From NCBI GenBank assembly GCA_002309695.1, contig DBXV01000017.1, positions 1 through 64,000 of the forward strand: 64,000 nt of DNA, read 5' to 3'. Positions 8,408 through 17,578 of this stretch are shown piece by piece (position 1 is the stretch's first letter; each line of letters starts with the position of its first letter). The notes beneath the pieces were generated by a model, which was not told where the DNA came from, did no database searches, and worked only from the letters and a program-made list of their open reading frames with translations. A program made the position numbers and the translations under genes. Origin of the DNA: Myxococcales bacterium UBA1203. Lineage in GTDB: Bacteria; Myxococcota; Myxococcia; Myxococcales; UBA5297.

Positions 8408-8445
8408 GCCCTCCTCCAAAATACACATTTGGGGAGGGCTTTTGT
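8408..8445 (+). terminator. Intrinsic terminator after the SUMF1-fold lipoprotein gene
   Basis: AGCCCTCC (8408-8415) and CCAAA (inner) pair with TTTGG and GGAGGGCT (8434-8441), followed by TTTG. Confidence 0.8.
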
Positions 8446-8469
8446 ATTCTTGCCCCCCATTTTCCCATC

Positions 8470-8496
8470 TTGACGAAAATCCCATTTTAATATAAT
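8470..8496 (+). promoter_or_regulatory. Promoter of the AAA-ATPase/nuclease gene
   Basis: TTGACG (8470-8475), 15 bp, perfect TATAAT (8491-8496). This -10 is closer to the general sigma-70 consensus than the TAG-type boxes elsewhere in the window. An AGGAGA at 8525-8530 precedes the ATG by 5 nt. Confidence 0.55.
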
Positions 8497-8535
8497 TCTG
8501 CCCGCGTTTTTTCCTGTCAGGGTCAGGAGACGGCG

Positions 8536-10107
8536 ATGAACGAAAATATCCGACGCGAGCGTTATTTTCCAATTGGCATTCAGACATTTGAAAAACTGCG
8601 GGAGCTGAATGCCATTTATATTGATAAAACGGAATATATTTACACCCTCGCTCAGAACGGTCAGGCCTATTTCCTCTCCCGTCCGCGCCGCTTTGGAAAA
8701 TCGCTCCTGATTTCAACAATGGAAGCGTATTTTCAGGGGCGGAAAAAATTATTTGACGGCCTCGCTATTTCCAAACTGGAAAAGAATTGGCTTGAATATC
8801 CTGTGTTCCGTTTTGATTTGAGCCTCAAAAAGCACGTTTCGCCGAAGGGGCTCGCCAACGTGCTGAATAATGCGCTGAACCGGCTCGAGACAAAGTACGG
8901 CCGCAGCACGTCAGTCTCCGATGATGATTTTGCCATTCGCTTTGAAAACTTAATTTATGCCGCCCACGAACAGACTGGCCGACAGGTCGTCGTTTTAGTT
9001 GATGAATACGATGCGCCGCTTTTGGACACATTGGTGGACAATGAAACATTCAAAGTAATGCGCAATATGCTGCGCGACTTTTACAGCCCGCTGAAAGCCT
9101 GCGACGCGCATCTGAAATTCGTATTCCTGACGGGAATCACAAAATTCAGCCAGCTGAGCATTTTCAGTGAATTGAATAATCTGAATATCATCAGCATGGA
9201 CGACAAATACGCGGGCATCTGCGGCATTACAAAAGATGAATTGCTGACTGAATTGAAACCTGAAATTCAGAATATGGCCGATGCACAGGGGAAGACATTC
9301 GATGAAACCGTCGCACAGCTGAAATACTGGTATGACGGGTATCATTTCACCAAAAACTGTCCCGATATTTACAATCCATTCAGCCTTTTATTGGCTTTGA
9401 GCAGAAAGGAAGTCGGCAATTACTGGTTCGCGACAGGCACGCCCACGCATCTGACGGAAATGGTCAGCCAATACACGCTGCGGCCGGAGGAATTAGAGGG
9501 CTTCGCCGCCAGTGAAATGATGTTCAATGTGCCGACGGAAACCGCCGAGACGCCCATTCCTATTTTATATCAGAGCGGTTATCTGACGATTAAAGAATTT
9601 GACGACGAAGCTTATATTCTGGGATTTCCAAATGAAGAAGTGCGCATCGGATTTCTGCGCGGCCTCATGCCATATTATTCAAAAACGACATCGAATGAAA
9701 ATGAGGTATTCCTGCTGAATCTGACGCGGGCATTGAAGCGCCGGGACATTGACAAAGCAATGAATCTCCTGCGCTCCTTTTTCAGCTCCATTCCCTACGA
9801 CGCGGAAAAGCAGGACGAAAATCATTATAAAACCATGTTTTATCTCATTTTCCGGCTGGCGGCGGCGTTTCATGTGCGCACCGAGGAGCGGACGGCGAAT
9901 GGCCGCATTGATGCCCTTCTGGAAACAAAAGATACTGTCTATGTGTTTGAATTTAAGCTGAATGGAACAGCGCAGGATGCAATGAATCAGATCAATTCGA
10001 AGGGCTATATGATTCCATACGAGGCCGGAAATAAGAAAATCATTAAAATCGGCGCCGCATTTGACGATGAATTAAAGACATTGAAGGAATGGACGGCGGA
10101 GGAATGA
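8536..10107 (+). CDS. AAA-ATPase-like protein with C-terminal PD-(D/E)XK nuclease domain
   Basis: 523 residues. The N-terminal AAA-ATPase-like domain carries the family's P-loop variant SRPRRFGKSLL (about 48-58) and a Walker B VVVLVDEYDAPL (about 150-161). The C-terminal domain shows the PD-(D/E)XK core as GRIDALLET, then VFEFKLNG. This family is abundant and multi-copy in gut Bacteroidetes, Clostridia and other host-associated bacteria; its function is not established, with proposed links to mobile DNA or defence. The gene is AT-richer than the surrounding housekeeping genes and has its own promoter, which suggests lateral acquisition. No transposase or repeat flanks are seen. The following 63-bp gap is AT-rich with no clear hairpin. 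Confidence 0.88.
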   Translation: MNENIRRERYFPIGIQTFEKLRELNAIYIDKTEYIYTLAQNGQAYFLSRPRRFGKSLLISTMEAYFQGRKKLFDGLAISKLEKNWLEYPVFRFDLSLKKHVSPKGLANVLNNALNRLETKYGRSTSVSDDDFAIRFENLIYAAHEQTGRQVVVLVDEYDAPLLDTLVDNETFKVMRNMLRDFYSPLKACDAHLKFVFLTGITKFSQLSIFSELNNLNIISMDDKYAGICGITKDELLTELKPEIQNMADAQGKTFDETVAQLKYWYDGYHFTKNCPDIYNPFSLLLALSRKEVGNYWFATGTPTHLTEMVSQYTLRPEELEGFAASEMMFNVPTETAETPIPILYQSGYLTIKEFDDEAYILGFPNEEVRIGFLRGLMPYYSKTTSNENEVFLLNLTRALKRRDIDKAMNLLRSFFSSIPYDAEKQDENHYKTMFYLIFRLAAAFHVRTEERTANGRIDALLETKDTVYVFEFKLNGTAQDAMNQINSKGYMIPYEAGNKKIIKIGAAFDDELKTLKEWTAEE

Positions 10108-10170
10108 TTTTATTATATTTTGGTAAGATTATAATATCATAATAAATAATATAAATAGAGTATTTGAAAA

Positions 10171-12510
10171 TTACCGCTTCATCAGCAGGCATTCGGCCGC
10201 GAAGCAGAGAAAAGCTATCAGCAGCAAAATCGCTGATGGCGGCAGCCCGCTGACATCGGAGGACATGCCGCGGCTGTTTCGTGAGGAAAGCCGCGTCACT
10301 TTGCCGTCTCCCAAAAGCCTCTGGAGTGCGTCCGCAGGCATTTTGCGCAGGTCGCTTTCGCGCACGTCCACATTGACGGCCGCGTCCAGCCCCGGGAGCC
10401 GCATGGCCGCGGCATGTTTCGCCGCACCTGCACCGCTGTCATTCACGTTCGGCCTCTGCCCCGACTGCTGCCCGGGCAGCAGACCTTCGTCCCGCCCATC
10501 ATCCAGTGCGACGGCCTGCCCAATGGCCTCTCCCAGCGCGAGATAAATCCCCGGCATCGGCGCGTCTTCCAGCCGGCTGCCGGCCTTGTCGGCGTCCTGA
10601 GATGCGGCGGGCGTCGGTGCGAGGGGCATTTTGGTGCCGTCAGGCAGGATGACTTCCCTGGCCTGCATGGCGGCCGATGCCGGAAACGTCAGCGCCTCGC
10701 CGGTGCGCACGGGCGCGGGATGCAGGTCCTCCAGAGAGCGGGCCAGGAATGCGGCCACGCGCTGCATGAGCGGCAGAAATCCGGTGCGGATGGGAAAGTC
10801 GGTCCACGACCTGTCCACGCTGGAAGTGAAGAGGAGGACGCGTCCCTTGCCGAAATTGCCGGCGATGAATGCGGGCGCGCCGTCTTCAAAGGCGGCCAGA
10901 ATGCGCCCGCCCGTGCTGTCAGCGTCCTCCGGCGCGGCACTGCCCTGCGTGTTCGCGGACTGGACATTTTCAGTCAGGAAATAGCGGAAGAAGCGGGCGG
11001 TCCTCAGACCCTCGCCATCCTCGCGGGCGAAGACATCGAGCGCGGGGTGGGAGACATCAATGTGCGCGAGCCGTGCGGCCTGCCTGCTGCGCTTCCCGGG
11101 ATTTCCGGAACTTCCGGACGAGGCGGGCGCGGCGTGAGGCTGCGGAGGAACCGATGTCTTCACCAGTCTGAGCTGCCGGGGAGACAGGCTGCCCCAGCGC
11201 GCATTGAAGGCGTCGGCGTCGATTCTGTCGCCCAGACTGAGAAAGAGGCCGCCCCCGCCGCGGACAAACTCTCTGACCGCTTCCGCTTCCTCATCGGTGA
11301 CGCCGGCGGCGCTGAGGTTGAGGAGGAACAGCGCGTCAAAGTTCTTCAGGTCATCCAGGCGGGTGGAAAGAGAGTCGCACTGAGACGCCTGAATGCCGCC
11401 CATGGGCGCGTCGAGCGCTGCCTGAACAAAGAAGGCCTCGTCCTGGAGCCGGTCGGCGGACGGACTGCCGTTGACGATGAGGACCGTCGGCTTTCGGGGA
11501 ACACCCAGCGTGAAGAAAAACGTGTTGTCGGCTTCCAGCGCGTCCGGACCGATGGAGACCTGGCCGCTGTAATCGCCGGGAGCGGCAAAGCGATGCGTCA
11601 GCGTGCGCACGGCGGTTCCGCCCGGTTCCAGGTCGAAGAAACTTTTGGCAGCGGTCTCTTGGCCAATGCGCAGCGACAGCGTTCCGTCGCGCACGGGGAC
11701 ATCGGAGAAATTGCGGATGGTGGCTGAAAAGCGGAACGCGCGGCCGCCGTGAGACGGAATCGGGGTGACGGCGAGAGAAGTGACGGCGGCGTTGACGGCC
11801 TCTACTGCGGGAAGCGCGGCATCCAGCAGCACCCATTCGGTGTCAGGGGGAACTCCGGCAGACAGCGCCTCTCCGCTCGTGTGAAAGGCGGTCTGCGCGA
11901 AATCGCTGGCCAGGACGACGCGCTTTGCCGGCAGAGCCGATTTTTCGAGGAGAGAACCCGCGCGGGCCAGACAGTCGTCCAGAGACTGATGCTTCCAGCC
12001 AGGCGACAGGGAACGGAGCGCTTCCTCGGACGCGGCCCGGTCAAAGGAAAAGCTCTCCGGCGCCGTTGAATCGGGGTCACAGCTGAGGACGGCAGCGGGG
12101 TCTCCGGAAGGGAGCGACTGCAGATAGCGGAGGGCGAGCTTCTGAGCGGCAGCGGCGCTGTCCTCACCGCGGGCATCCACGGCGCGCATGGACAGGGACG
12201 TGTCCACCGCGATGACCGTCGCCGTGGGGCCTGACTGAGCAGCCGGATTTTTCCCTCCCTCGGTGAGGAAGGGCTGCGCCAGCGCCAGCGGGATGGCGGC
12301 GAGGAGCAGCGTGCGGGCGCAGAAAATCAGGATTTTGCGCAGGCGGAGCGCGCGAGAGGTCCTGGCCTGAGAGCGCATGAGAAACGCGAGAGCGGCAAAG
12401 GGAATGGGCCGCCTCGCTCTGCGCCCCAGAAGGTGGACGATGAGCGGCAGCAGTGCGCAGGCGCAGAGGGCCAGAAGTCCCGGAGAGGCAAACGACAGGG
12501 AGCCAGGCAT
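10171..12510 (-). CDS. BatA-domain and VWA-domain membrane protein
   Basis: 779 residues. The N-terminus matches the aerotolerance/BatA pattern: FASPGLLALCACALLPLIVHL, then GRRARRPIPFAAL and a second hydrophobic helix (about 58-80). A von Willebrand A-like domain follows with the MIDAS start AVDTSLSMRA. The long middle region looks like a glutamine-amidotransferase-like/CARDB mix (LFLLNLSAAGV, FVRGGGGLFLSLGD). A final membrane helix (SAILLLIAFLCFAAECLL) anchors the C-terminus. It starts one base after the stop of the DUF58 gene, so the two form a unit. In many bacteria this pair goes with a MoxR ATPase; none is in the window. Confidence 0.8.
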   Translation of the reverse strand: MPGSLSFASPGLLALCACALLPLIVHLLGRRARRPIPFAALAFLMRSQARTSRALRLRKILIFCARTLLLAAIPLALAQPFLTEGGKNPAAQSGPTATVIAVDTSLSMRAVDARGEDSAAAAQKLALRYLQSLPSGDPAAVLSCDPDSTAPESFSFDRAASEEALRSLSPGWKHQSLDDCLARAGSLLEKSALPAKRVVLASDFAQTAFHTSGEALSAGVPPDTEWVLLDAALPAVEAVNAAVTSLAVTPIPSHGGRAFRFSATIRNFSDVPVRDGTLSLRIGQETAAKSFFDLEPGGTAVRTLTHRFAAPGDYSGQVSIGPDALEADNTFFFTLGVPRKPTVLIVNGSPSADRLQDEAFFVQAALDAPMGGIQASQCDSLSTRLDDLKNFDALFLLNLSAAGVTDEEAEAVREFVRGGGGLFLSLGDRIDADAFNARWGSLSPRQLRLVKTSVPPQPHAAPASSGSSGNPGKRSRQAARLAHIDVSHPALDVFAREDGEGLRTARFFRYFLTENVQSANTQGSAAPEDADSTGGRILAAFEDGAPAFIAGNFGKGRVLLFTSSVDRSWTDFPIRTGFLPLMQRVAAFLARSLEDLHPAPVRTGEALTFPASAAMQAREVILPDGTKMPLAPTPAASQDADKAGSRLEDAPMPGIYLALGEAIGQAVALDDGRDEGLLPGQQSGQRPNVNDSGAGAAKHAAAMRLPGLDAAVNVDVRESDLRKMPADALQRLLGDGKVTRLSSRNSRGMSSDVSGLPPSAILLLIAFLCFAAECLLMKR

Positions 12511-12511
12511 C

Positions 12512-13414
12512 TTAAATGCGCCTCCCCGAGGTGCGCCCGGCCCGGTTCCGCTGGTCCGCGAAGGCGCGGAGGACGAGGTCCAGAGAATCCGAACTGGTGA
12601 CTTTCATGTAGCCGCAGCCCGCCTCCAGCGCCTGGCGCCGCAGCCCCTCGATGAAGCCGGCCATGAGCCCGAGATAGGAATCCCGCAGGTCTCTGGGATG
12701 GACGGCCAGCCCCTCTCCCGGCGCCTCCATGGGCAGAAAGCGGGCAGGCGCGTCGAAGGGAAATGAAATCTCGTCCGTATCCAGCACCTGAAAAAGGGAC
12801 AGCTCGTGGCGGCAGGCATGGAGCGCCAGCAGGGGGCGGACGGCGTTTTCGGCCTCGTCGAAGAAATCGGAAAACACGAAGAGCGCTTCCCTGTTTCTGG
12901 CGCGCCCGGCGAGAGAAGAAGCCATCTGCTCCAGACTGACAGCGCCCTGGCCGGTCAGGCTGTCCAGCGATTCGAGAAGCAGGCGCAGATGGCTCGGACC
13001 GGTGCCGGGAGGAACAAAGCGCATGCTGCCATCGCGGAAGACCGCCAGTCCGACGGCGTCCTGCTGACGAATGAGAATCCACGCGAGGGCGGCGGCCAGC
13101 GTCGCGGCAATGTCCAGCTTGGACATGGCGCCGGAGGCGTAGGCCATGGAACCGGAAGCATCCACTGCCAGAATCGCCCGGAGCTCTGTCTCCTGCTCGA
13201 AGCGCTTGACGTAATAGCGGTCAAACTTCCCGAAGGCCTTCCAGTCCAGATGCCGCAGGTCGTCGCCGGGCGTGTATTCCTTGTGTTCGGCAAACTCGAC
13301 CGACTGTCCCTGACAGGAACTTTTGTGGATGCCCGAGAGGATGCCCTGAACGACGGCTTCGGCTCTCAGTTTCAGCGACGGCAGGCCCGCCAGAAGGCTT
13401 GTATCGATGCTCAT
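12512..13414 (-). CDS. DUF58 (VWA-like) domain protein
   Basis: 300 residues from the ATG at 13414 (GGAAG just upstream); an earlier in-frame GTG gives six extra residues. The DUF58 hallmark GDDLRHLDWKAFGKFD is present, followed by a VWA-type metal-site start AVDASGSMAY. It is cytoplasmic, with no signal peptide. DUF58 proteins normally act with MoxR AAA chaperones and Bat/VWA membrane proteins in envelope or stress functions. Here the downstream neighbour is the BatA-like protein, but no MoxR gene is adjacent. Confidence 0.85.
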   Translation of the reverse strand: MSIDTSLLAGLPSLKLRAEAVVQGILSGIHKSSCQGQSVEFAEHKEYTPGDDLRHLDWKAFGKFDRYYVKRFEQETELRAILAVDASGSMAYASGAMSKLDIAATLAAALAWILIRQQDAVGLAVFRDGSMRFVPPGTGPSHLRLLLESLDSLTGQGAVSLEQMASSLAGRARNREALFVFSDFFDEAENAVRPLLALHACRHELSLFQVLDTDEISFPFDAPARFLPMEAPGEGLAVHPRDLRDSYLGLMAGFIEGLRRQALEAGCGYMKVTSSDSLDLVLRAFADQRNRAGRTSGRRI

Positions 13415-13474
13415 GTTCTTCCGGCGCTGCACCTGCCCGGGAAAGGCGGTCGGTCAGCGAATCATCCGCGGCAT

Positions 13475-14545
13475 TCACCAGGGGCCGCACACGCGGTTCC
13501 GTCCCTCGTGCTTCGCCCGGTAGAGCTGATCGTCGGCCAGCTTGATGAACTGTGCGGTGTCAGCCGTGTCGGGCAGCATGGCCGCCACGCCGATGGAGAT
13601 GGTGGTGGGGATGACGGTGTCCTCAAAAATGAACTCGTGCTCGGCAACCAGAGAGCAGAAACGCTCGCCGCACTGACGGGCCGCCTTGAGTCCGGTTTCG
13701 GGGAGAACCAGGGCGAATTCCTCGCCGCCGTAGCGCGCAAAGCATTCTTCGCGGCGGACGCGGGTTTTGAAGAGCGCGCCCAGCTCGCGGAGGACAGCGT
13801 CGCCCGCCAGATGCCCGTAGGTGTCGTTGACCCGCTTGAAGTGGTCGATGTCGAACATGAGCAGCGACAGATCCCGCTCGTATCGGCGGCAGCGCGACAT
13901 TTCCCGCTCCAAGAACTCGAGGAAGTAGCGCTTGTTGTTCACCTGGGTGAGGCCGTCGATGATCGTCATCTGGTAGATTTCTTCGTAGTAGAGCGCCTCG
14001 ACGTTGCCCCCGTAGAGGAACTTGAAGATGGCACCGCCGATTTTGATGAGGTCGCCGGTGCTCAGGAGCCGCTCTTCGAGAAGCTCTTCGCCGTTGAGGA
14101 AGGTGCCGTTGGTCGAGCCCAGGTCGGAAACGTAGATTTTGCCGCCCCGGTTGCTGAGCGCGCAGTGCCTTCTCGAGACGTTGTCCAGGTCAACGACGAT
14201 GCTGTTGGAGATGTCGCGGCCAATCGTGAAAGTCGGCGTGTCCAGCGCGTACCGCTTGCCGATTTCAGGTCCGTAAATCTGAACGAGACAGGCCTCGGCG
14301 GGCGCTTCGATTTTGGCGGGCGCCAGCTTGGTGACGCGGGTCGTCTCGACGCAGTCGGTTCCGGAGACATCAAAGACGCCGCCGCTGCGGGACGGAGGCT
14401 GCTGCGGCTGGAGAATCGGCTGGCGCACGCTGAAGAGCCCGCTTCCCCTGGGTGCCTGGCGGAACAATTCCTCGCCGAATCCGCGATCGTCACGTTCCCC
14501 CTGCGGTCTGGAGACGCCTGGCTTCCGGTTGTTTTTGTCACTCAT
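13475..14545 (-). CDS. FHA-GGDEF diguanylate cyclase
   Basis: 356 residues. A disordered N-terminus (about 1-80) is followed by an FHA domain (about 90-165: FTIGRDISNSIVVD, SRRHCAL, DLGSTNGTFLNG) and a GGDEF domain (about 190-350) with an intact active site RYGGEEF. The inhibitory I-site position reads RREE instead of RxxD, so product inhibition may be weak. It should make cyclic di-GMP in response to binding of a phosphothreonine partner, which implies a Ser/Thr kinase elsewhere in the genome. A PilZ effector lies about 11 kb away in the window. Confidence 0.9.
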   Translation of the reverse strand: MSDKNNRKPGVSRPQGERDDRGFGEELFRQAPRGSGLFSVRQPILQPQQPPSRSGGVFDVSGTDCVETTRVTKLAPAKIEAPAEACLVQIYGPEIGKRYALDTPTFTIGRDISNSIVVDLDNVSRRHCALSNRGGKIYVSDLGSTNGTFLNGEELLEERLLSTGDLIKIGGAIFKFLYGGNVEALYYEEIYQMTIIDGLTQVNNKRYFLEFLEREMSRCRRYERDLSLLMFDIDHFKRVNDTYGHLAGDAVLRELGALFKTRVRREECFARYGGEEFALVLPETGLKAARQCGERFCSLVAEHEFIFEDTVIPTTISIGVAAMLPDTADTAQFIKLADDQLYRAKHEGRNRVCGPW

Positions 14546-14694
14546 GGTCGGAGTCCGTCTGGAGTGGTGATTGCCAAGTTCTGCCTGTCTTTTGCGAAAG
14601 CGGGCGGGGCGCTTAGAGGGAAGCCCCTCTGAAAGTCCATAGGTCGAAAGTCCTATTTCGTCCGGCCGCTGCCATCTGCCCGCAGCGTGACGCC

Positions 14695-15378
14695 CTAGAA
14701 GGTGATGCTGTTGCCGCGGGATTTTTTGCGGGGAGGCTTCTTGCCGTCGCTGACGACCTTGACGGGAATTTCCGCCGACGCGCTGCCGGAGCTGGCGATG
14801 AGGCGCGTCTCGCCGGGCTCCACGGGGACGACTTTGTCATTGGACGTGCGGCAGACATTTTCGTCGGCGCAGCGGAGCACGGGTTTTCTGCCTTCGTATT
14901 TCCGCCCCAGAGTGTCGAAGACGGCCGCTTTGACGGTGACAGGCTCCCGGACCGGGTCGCCAAATTCGTCCACGGACAGGGTCAGAGTGATTTCTCCGCC
15001 TTCGATTTCAATGCGACCCTCACTGCGGACTTCCACGCGGGCGTCATATTTCAGCGTGCCCAATGTGGCCGTCAGCACGGCCTGCCCGGCGCCAACGGCC
15101 TGCGCCCGGCCATGCGCGTCGATGCTGACGATGCCGGGATCGCTCGAAGTCCAGCGAACGTCCGCCTGGAGTTTCGGGAAGGGCTTGCCGTTTTCTGCCT
15201 TGGGAAGCGCCTTGAACCAGAGGTTTTCGCCGATGCCGTTGAAGGTGTGCTCCTTGGGCTCCAGTTCCAGCTTGGCGGGCTGTGTCGTGCAGCCCGCAGC
15301 CGCGGTCAGAGCGGCAGAGGCGAGGAGCGCTGAGGCCAGCCGGACAAGGCCGGCTCTGGGAAAATCGCGGAATGGCAT
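14695..15378 (-). CDS. Lipoprotein with bacterial Ig-like (Big_2-type) domain
   Basis: 227 residues from the ATG at 15378, supported by AGGAGA upstream; the frame is open further upstream but without a start signal. Signal peptide and lipobox ending TAAAGC. The mature N-terminal half has the Ig-like signature WTSSDPGIVSIDAHGRAQAVGAGQ split over about 70-95, and a second beta-rich segment follows. A basic tail (KKPPRKKSRG) ends it. Likely an outer-membrane or periplasmic surface lipoprotein. It lies downstream of the beta-barrel gene with a 109-nt gap. Confidence 0.72.
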   Translation of the reverse strand: MPFRDFPRAGLVRLASALLASAALTAAAGCTTQPAKLELEPKEHTFNGIGENLWFKALPKAENGKPFPKLQADVRWTSSDPGIVSIDAHGRAQAVGAGQAVLTATLGTLKYDARVEVRSEGRIEIEGGEITLTLSVDEFGDPVREPVTVKAAVFDTLGRKYEGRKPVLRCADENVCRTSNDKVVPVEPGETRLIASSGSASAEIPVKVVSDGKKPPRKKSRGNSITF

Positions 15379-15487
15379 CGTCTGTCTCCTGAATTGACGC
15401 TCGGGCGCTTTGGGCAGCGTTTGTCCTGCCATCGCGCCGTGATGAGGGGCTGCCTTCGCAGATGGAGGCGCTTCCTGGCGGCAGTCG

Positions 15488-16303
15488 TCAGAACTCGAAA
15501 CCCAGGCCGATTTCCACGGAGTCGCGCGTGAGGTCGAATCCCTTGCCGCCGAAGTTGTCCGCTGTGGCGTGGACAAACTGGAAGAGGAGGTGCGTGTCGT
15601 TGATGCCCCACAGACGGTCGCAGTCCCGGGCAACGCTGCGGTCGATGAAGTTGAGCGAGAAGGCGAGGCCGATGGTCAGGTTGTAGCCCCACTTGCCGCC
15701 CCGGGCCTTTTTGCCGTCCGCCTTGGAAATTTTGCCGTCGCTGCTGTTGGACCACCAGAACGTGTAGCCCATGCCGGCCTTGACGAACGGAATGAGCGGG
15801 ATGCCCCGGCGGTCCAGCAGCTGGAAGCGGTACACGGCCATCAGGCGAATGGGGAAAATCATCAGCGAGGTGGTGTCGGGAGATTCTTCGCCCGTCTCCG
15901 CATAGACACCGCGACCCTTGACCCAGCCGAAGCCCGCGTTGAGGCCCACGCCCAGCGGCCCCTGCAAATCGACGATTTCGTAGTCGAGCTCGGCGCTGAA
16001 CAGCCACATGCGGCCCTTGCCGAAGGCCTGCTTGTAGGGCGAGCCGCTCAGGCCCGACTCCTTGTCGATTCGGGGCGTGAAGAAGGTTCCGTTCAGCTCC
16101 AGCTCGAAATCTCTGGAGCTTTCCGCTGCCGGGCCAAAGCCCGATGCAAAGTCGCTGCTTTGGGCCTGCGCGGCTGAGGGCAGGAGGAGGCCCGAGGTCA
16201 GTGCTGCCGCGCACAGAGGAAGCCTCAGTGCCTTGGGGAGACGGCCGCGCTGCGATGGGGATTGGGCTTTGGATGCCTGGGATGCCGGCTTCATCGGACT
16301 CAT
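15488..16303 (-). CDS. Outer-membrane beta-barrel protein
   Basis: About 271 residues from the ATG at 16303, preceded by GGGGAGG at a 7-nt spacing. A long signal peptide ends SAAQAQ. The mature part alternates hydrophobic and polar residues as in small porin-like barrels (FELELNGTFFTPRI, GVGLNAGFGWVKG, RLMAVYRFQLL, GYTFWWSNS) and ends with a terminal aromatic, GLGFEF, which is typical of BAM-inserted barrels. Its start overlaps the stop of the fibronectin-III gene as ATGA. No specific transport function can be assigned. Confidence 0.78.
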   Translation of the reverse strand: MSPMKPASQASKAQSPSQRGRLPKALRLPLCAAALTSGLLLPSAAQAQSSDFASGFGPAAESSRDFELELNGTFFTPRIDKESGLSGSPYKQAFGKGRMWLFSAELDYEIVDLQGPLGVGLNAGFGWVKGRGVYAETGEESPDTTSLMIFPIRLMAVYRFQLLDRRGIPLIPFVKAGMGYTFWWSNSSDGKISKADGKKARGGKWGYNLTIGLAFSLNFIDRSVARDCDRLWGINDTHLLFQFVHATADNFGGKGFDLTRDSVEIGLGFEF

Positions 16304-17442
16304 CGGCGGACCTCCCCGCACGCGCCGCCGTTTTCATTGGGAGAAGCGTGCTTTCGGCGCCGGAAGAGGGCGCAGGGCGTCAGCAGAAACGCGAAGGAAA
16401 GTGACAGCCAGGCCAGAGCCTGGACGTCCGACGCGCTTCCGGAACTGCTGCATCCGAAGCCGCCCTGTTCCGCGCCGCCCGCAGCCGTGTAGGCACCGAA
16501 GAAGTCCTGCACATCCATGGGAGTCGCCTCAATGGAGTCGGAGACAGGGCTGTAGTTGCCCGCCGCGTCCTTCCCCGCCAGCGTCACCCGATATGTCGTC
16601 CCGTTGGTCAGCCCCTTGGCCGTGCCGCTCGTCTTGCCCTCGCCGGAGATGGTGACGATTTTGGTGCATCCCATGTTGGCGAAAGGAGAGGTCCCGGCCT
16701 GGCAGGTGCCGTCGGACGAGTTCGTGCCGTCAGAAGCGTCGGAATCATCGCCAGAGGACGCGTCCGCTTCATCGGCGGCTTTGTCGGCCTCGTCCTCAAC
16801 TTCCTCAGTTCCGGCGTCGGCCGGTTCCTCTTCAGAAGCGTCTTCGTCACCGCCGCTGCCCGTCTCCTCCAGGCAGAATTCCCATTCCGTAATGTCGCTG
16901 GGCCCCGTGAATTTCAGGTGAAGGGCGCTGTCTCCCGACTCGACAGAGGTCAGCGTCGGCGCTGTCGGCGGCTTGCTGTCGTAGCTGAGCGCCAGACTGA
17001 CCGTCTCGCCTTCCTGCCATTCGATGAGGAGCGTCTCGTAGTTGTAGGCCTGGTATTTGGTCGCCGCGCACAGCTGCAGCGAGGAGACGCTGTTGCAGGG
17101 ACAGTCATCGCCGACCACGTCGCTCGGGTCGATGGACAGCGTTCCCTTGCAGTCGCTGGCAGAGTTCACCGTGTGTTCCGACAGCAGAATCACCGCGTCC
17201 GTGCCGGGGGTATTGGTGCAGGCGCCGGAAGGCGACGCGTAGATGACCATCTTGATGCCCACGTCGCCGCCGCAGTCGAAATAGACGGTCTGCGGCGTTT
17301 TCTGCCGACACTCCTCGTAGCTGATGACGCCCTCGGAATCTGAATTGAAATAGAGCGAGAACTTTTCAGCGAGGGCGGTTGACGGCACGGACGCCGCCGC
17401 TGCTGCCAGGCATGCTGCCCGGACGAGTCTTTGGGGATTCAT
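16300..17442 (-). CDS. Secreted fibronectin-III-like protein with MYXO-CTERM-like tail
   Basis: 380 residues. Signal peptide (about 1-25, ending ALAEKF). A Cys-containing N-terminal domain (about 26-150) is followed by a fibronectin type III-like region interrupted by a D/E/S-rich loop (about 205-260). The C-terminus is tripartite: GGFGCSSSGS, a hydrophobic helix, then FRRRKH. This resembles the myxobacterial MYXO-CTERM sorting signal, in which the Cys is processed for surface display. A further polar stretch of about 17 residues after RRRK is unusual for that signal. The overlap with the barrel gene suggests co-expression of a surface protein and a barrel. Confidence 0.75.
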   Translation of the reverse strand: MNPQRLVRAACLAAAAASVPSTALAEKFSLYFNSDSEGVISYEECRQKTPQTVYFDCGGDVGIKMVIYASPSGACTNTPGTDAVILLSEHTVNSASDCKGTLSIDPSDVVGDDCPCNSVSSLQLCAATKYQAYNYETLLIEWQEGETVSLALSYDSKPPTAPTLTSVESGDSALHLKFTGPSDITEWEFCLEETGSGGDEDASEEEPADAGTEEVEDEADKAADEADASSGDDSDASDGTNSSDGTCQAGTSPFANMGCTKIVTISGEGKTSGTAKGLTNGTTYRVTLAGKDAAGNYSPVSDSIEATPMDVQDFFGAYTAAGGAEQGGFGCSSSGSASDVQALAWLSLSFAFLLTPCALFRRRKHASPNENGGACGEVRR

Positions 17443-17578
17443 TGCGTGGAAGAACCTTTGCCTGGGCGGGAGGAACGCTCAAAACCGACATCAGAGGCCT
17501 CTCTGCGCCAGGCCGAAACCGAAGGATTCCAAAGGGCCTGAAAAAAGGCTGTCCCGGATACTTCATGGCGTCTGGATG

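Noticed and set aside
14610..14690. A tRNA-like stretch (ATAGG...CCTAT stem-loop near GAAAGTCC) between the FHA-GGDEF and lipoprotein genes
   Set aside because: The loop is 8 nt and does not match a T-loop, the anticodon-arm bases do not pair, and no acceptor stem closes. Its AGAGGG/CCCTCT hairpin is a simple stem-loop.
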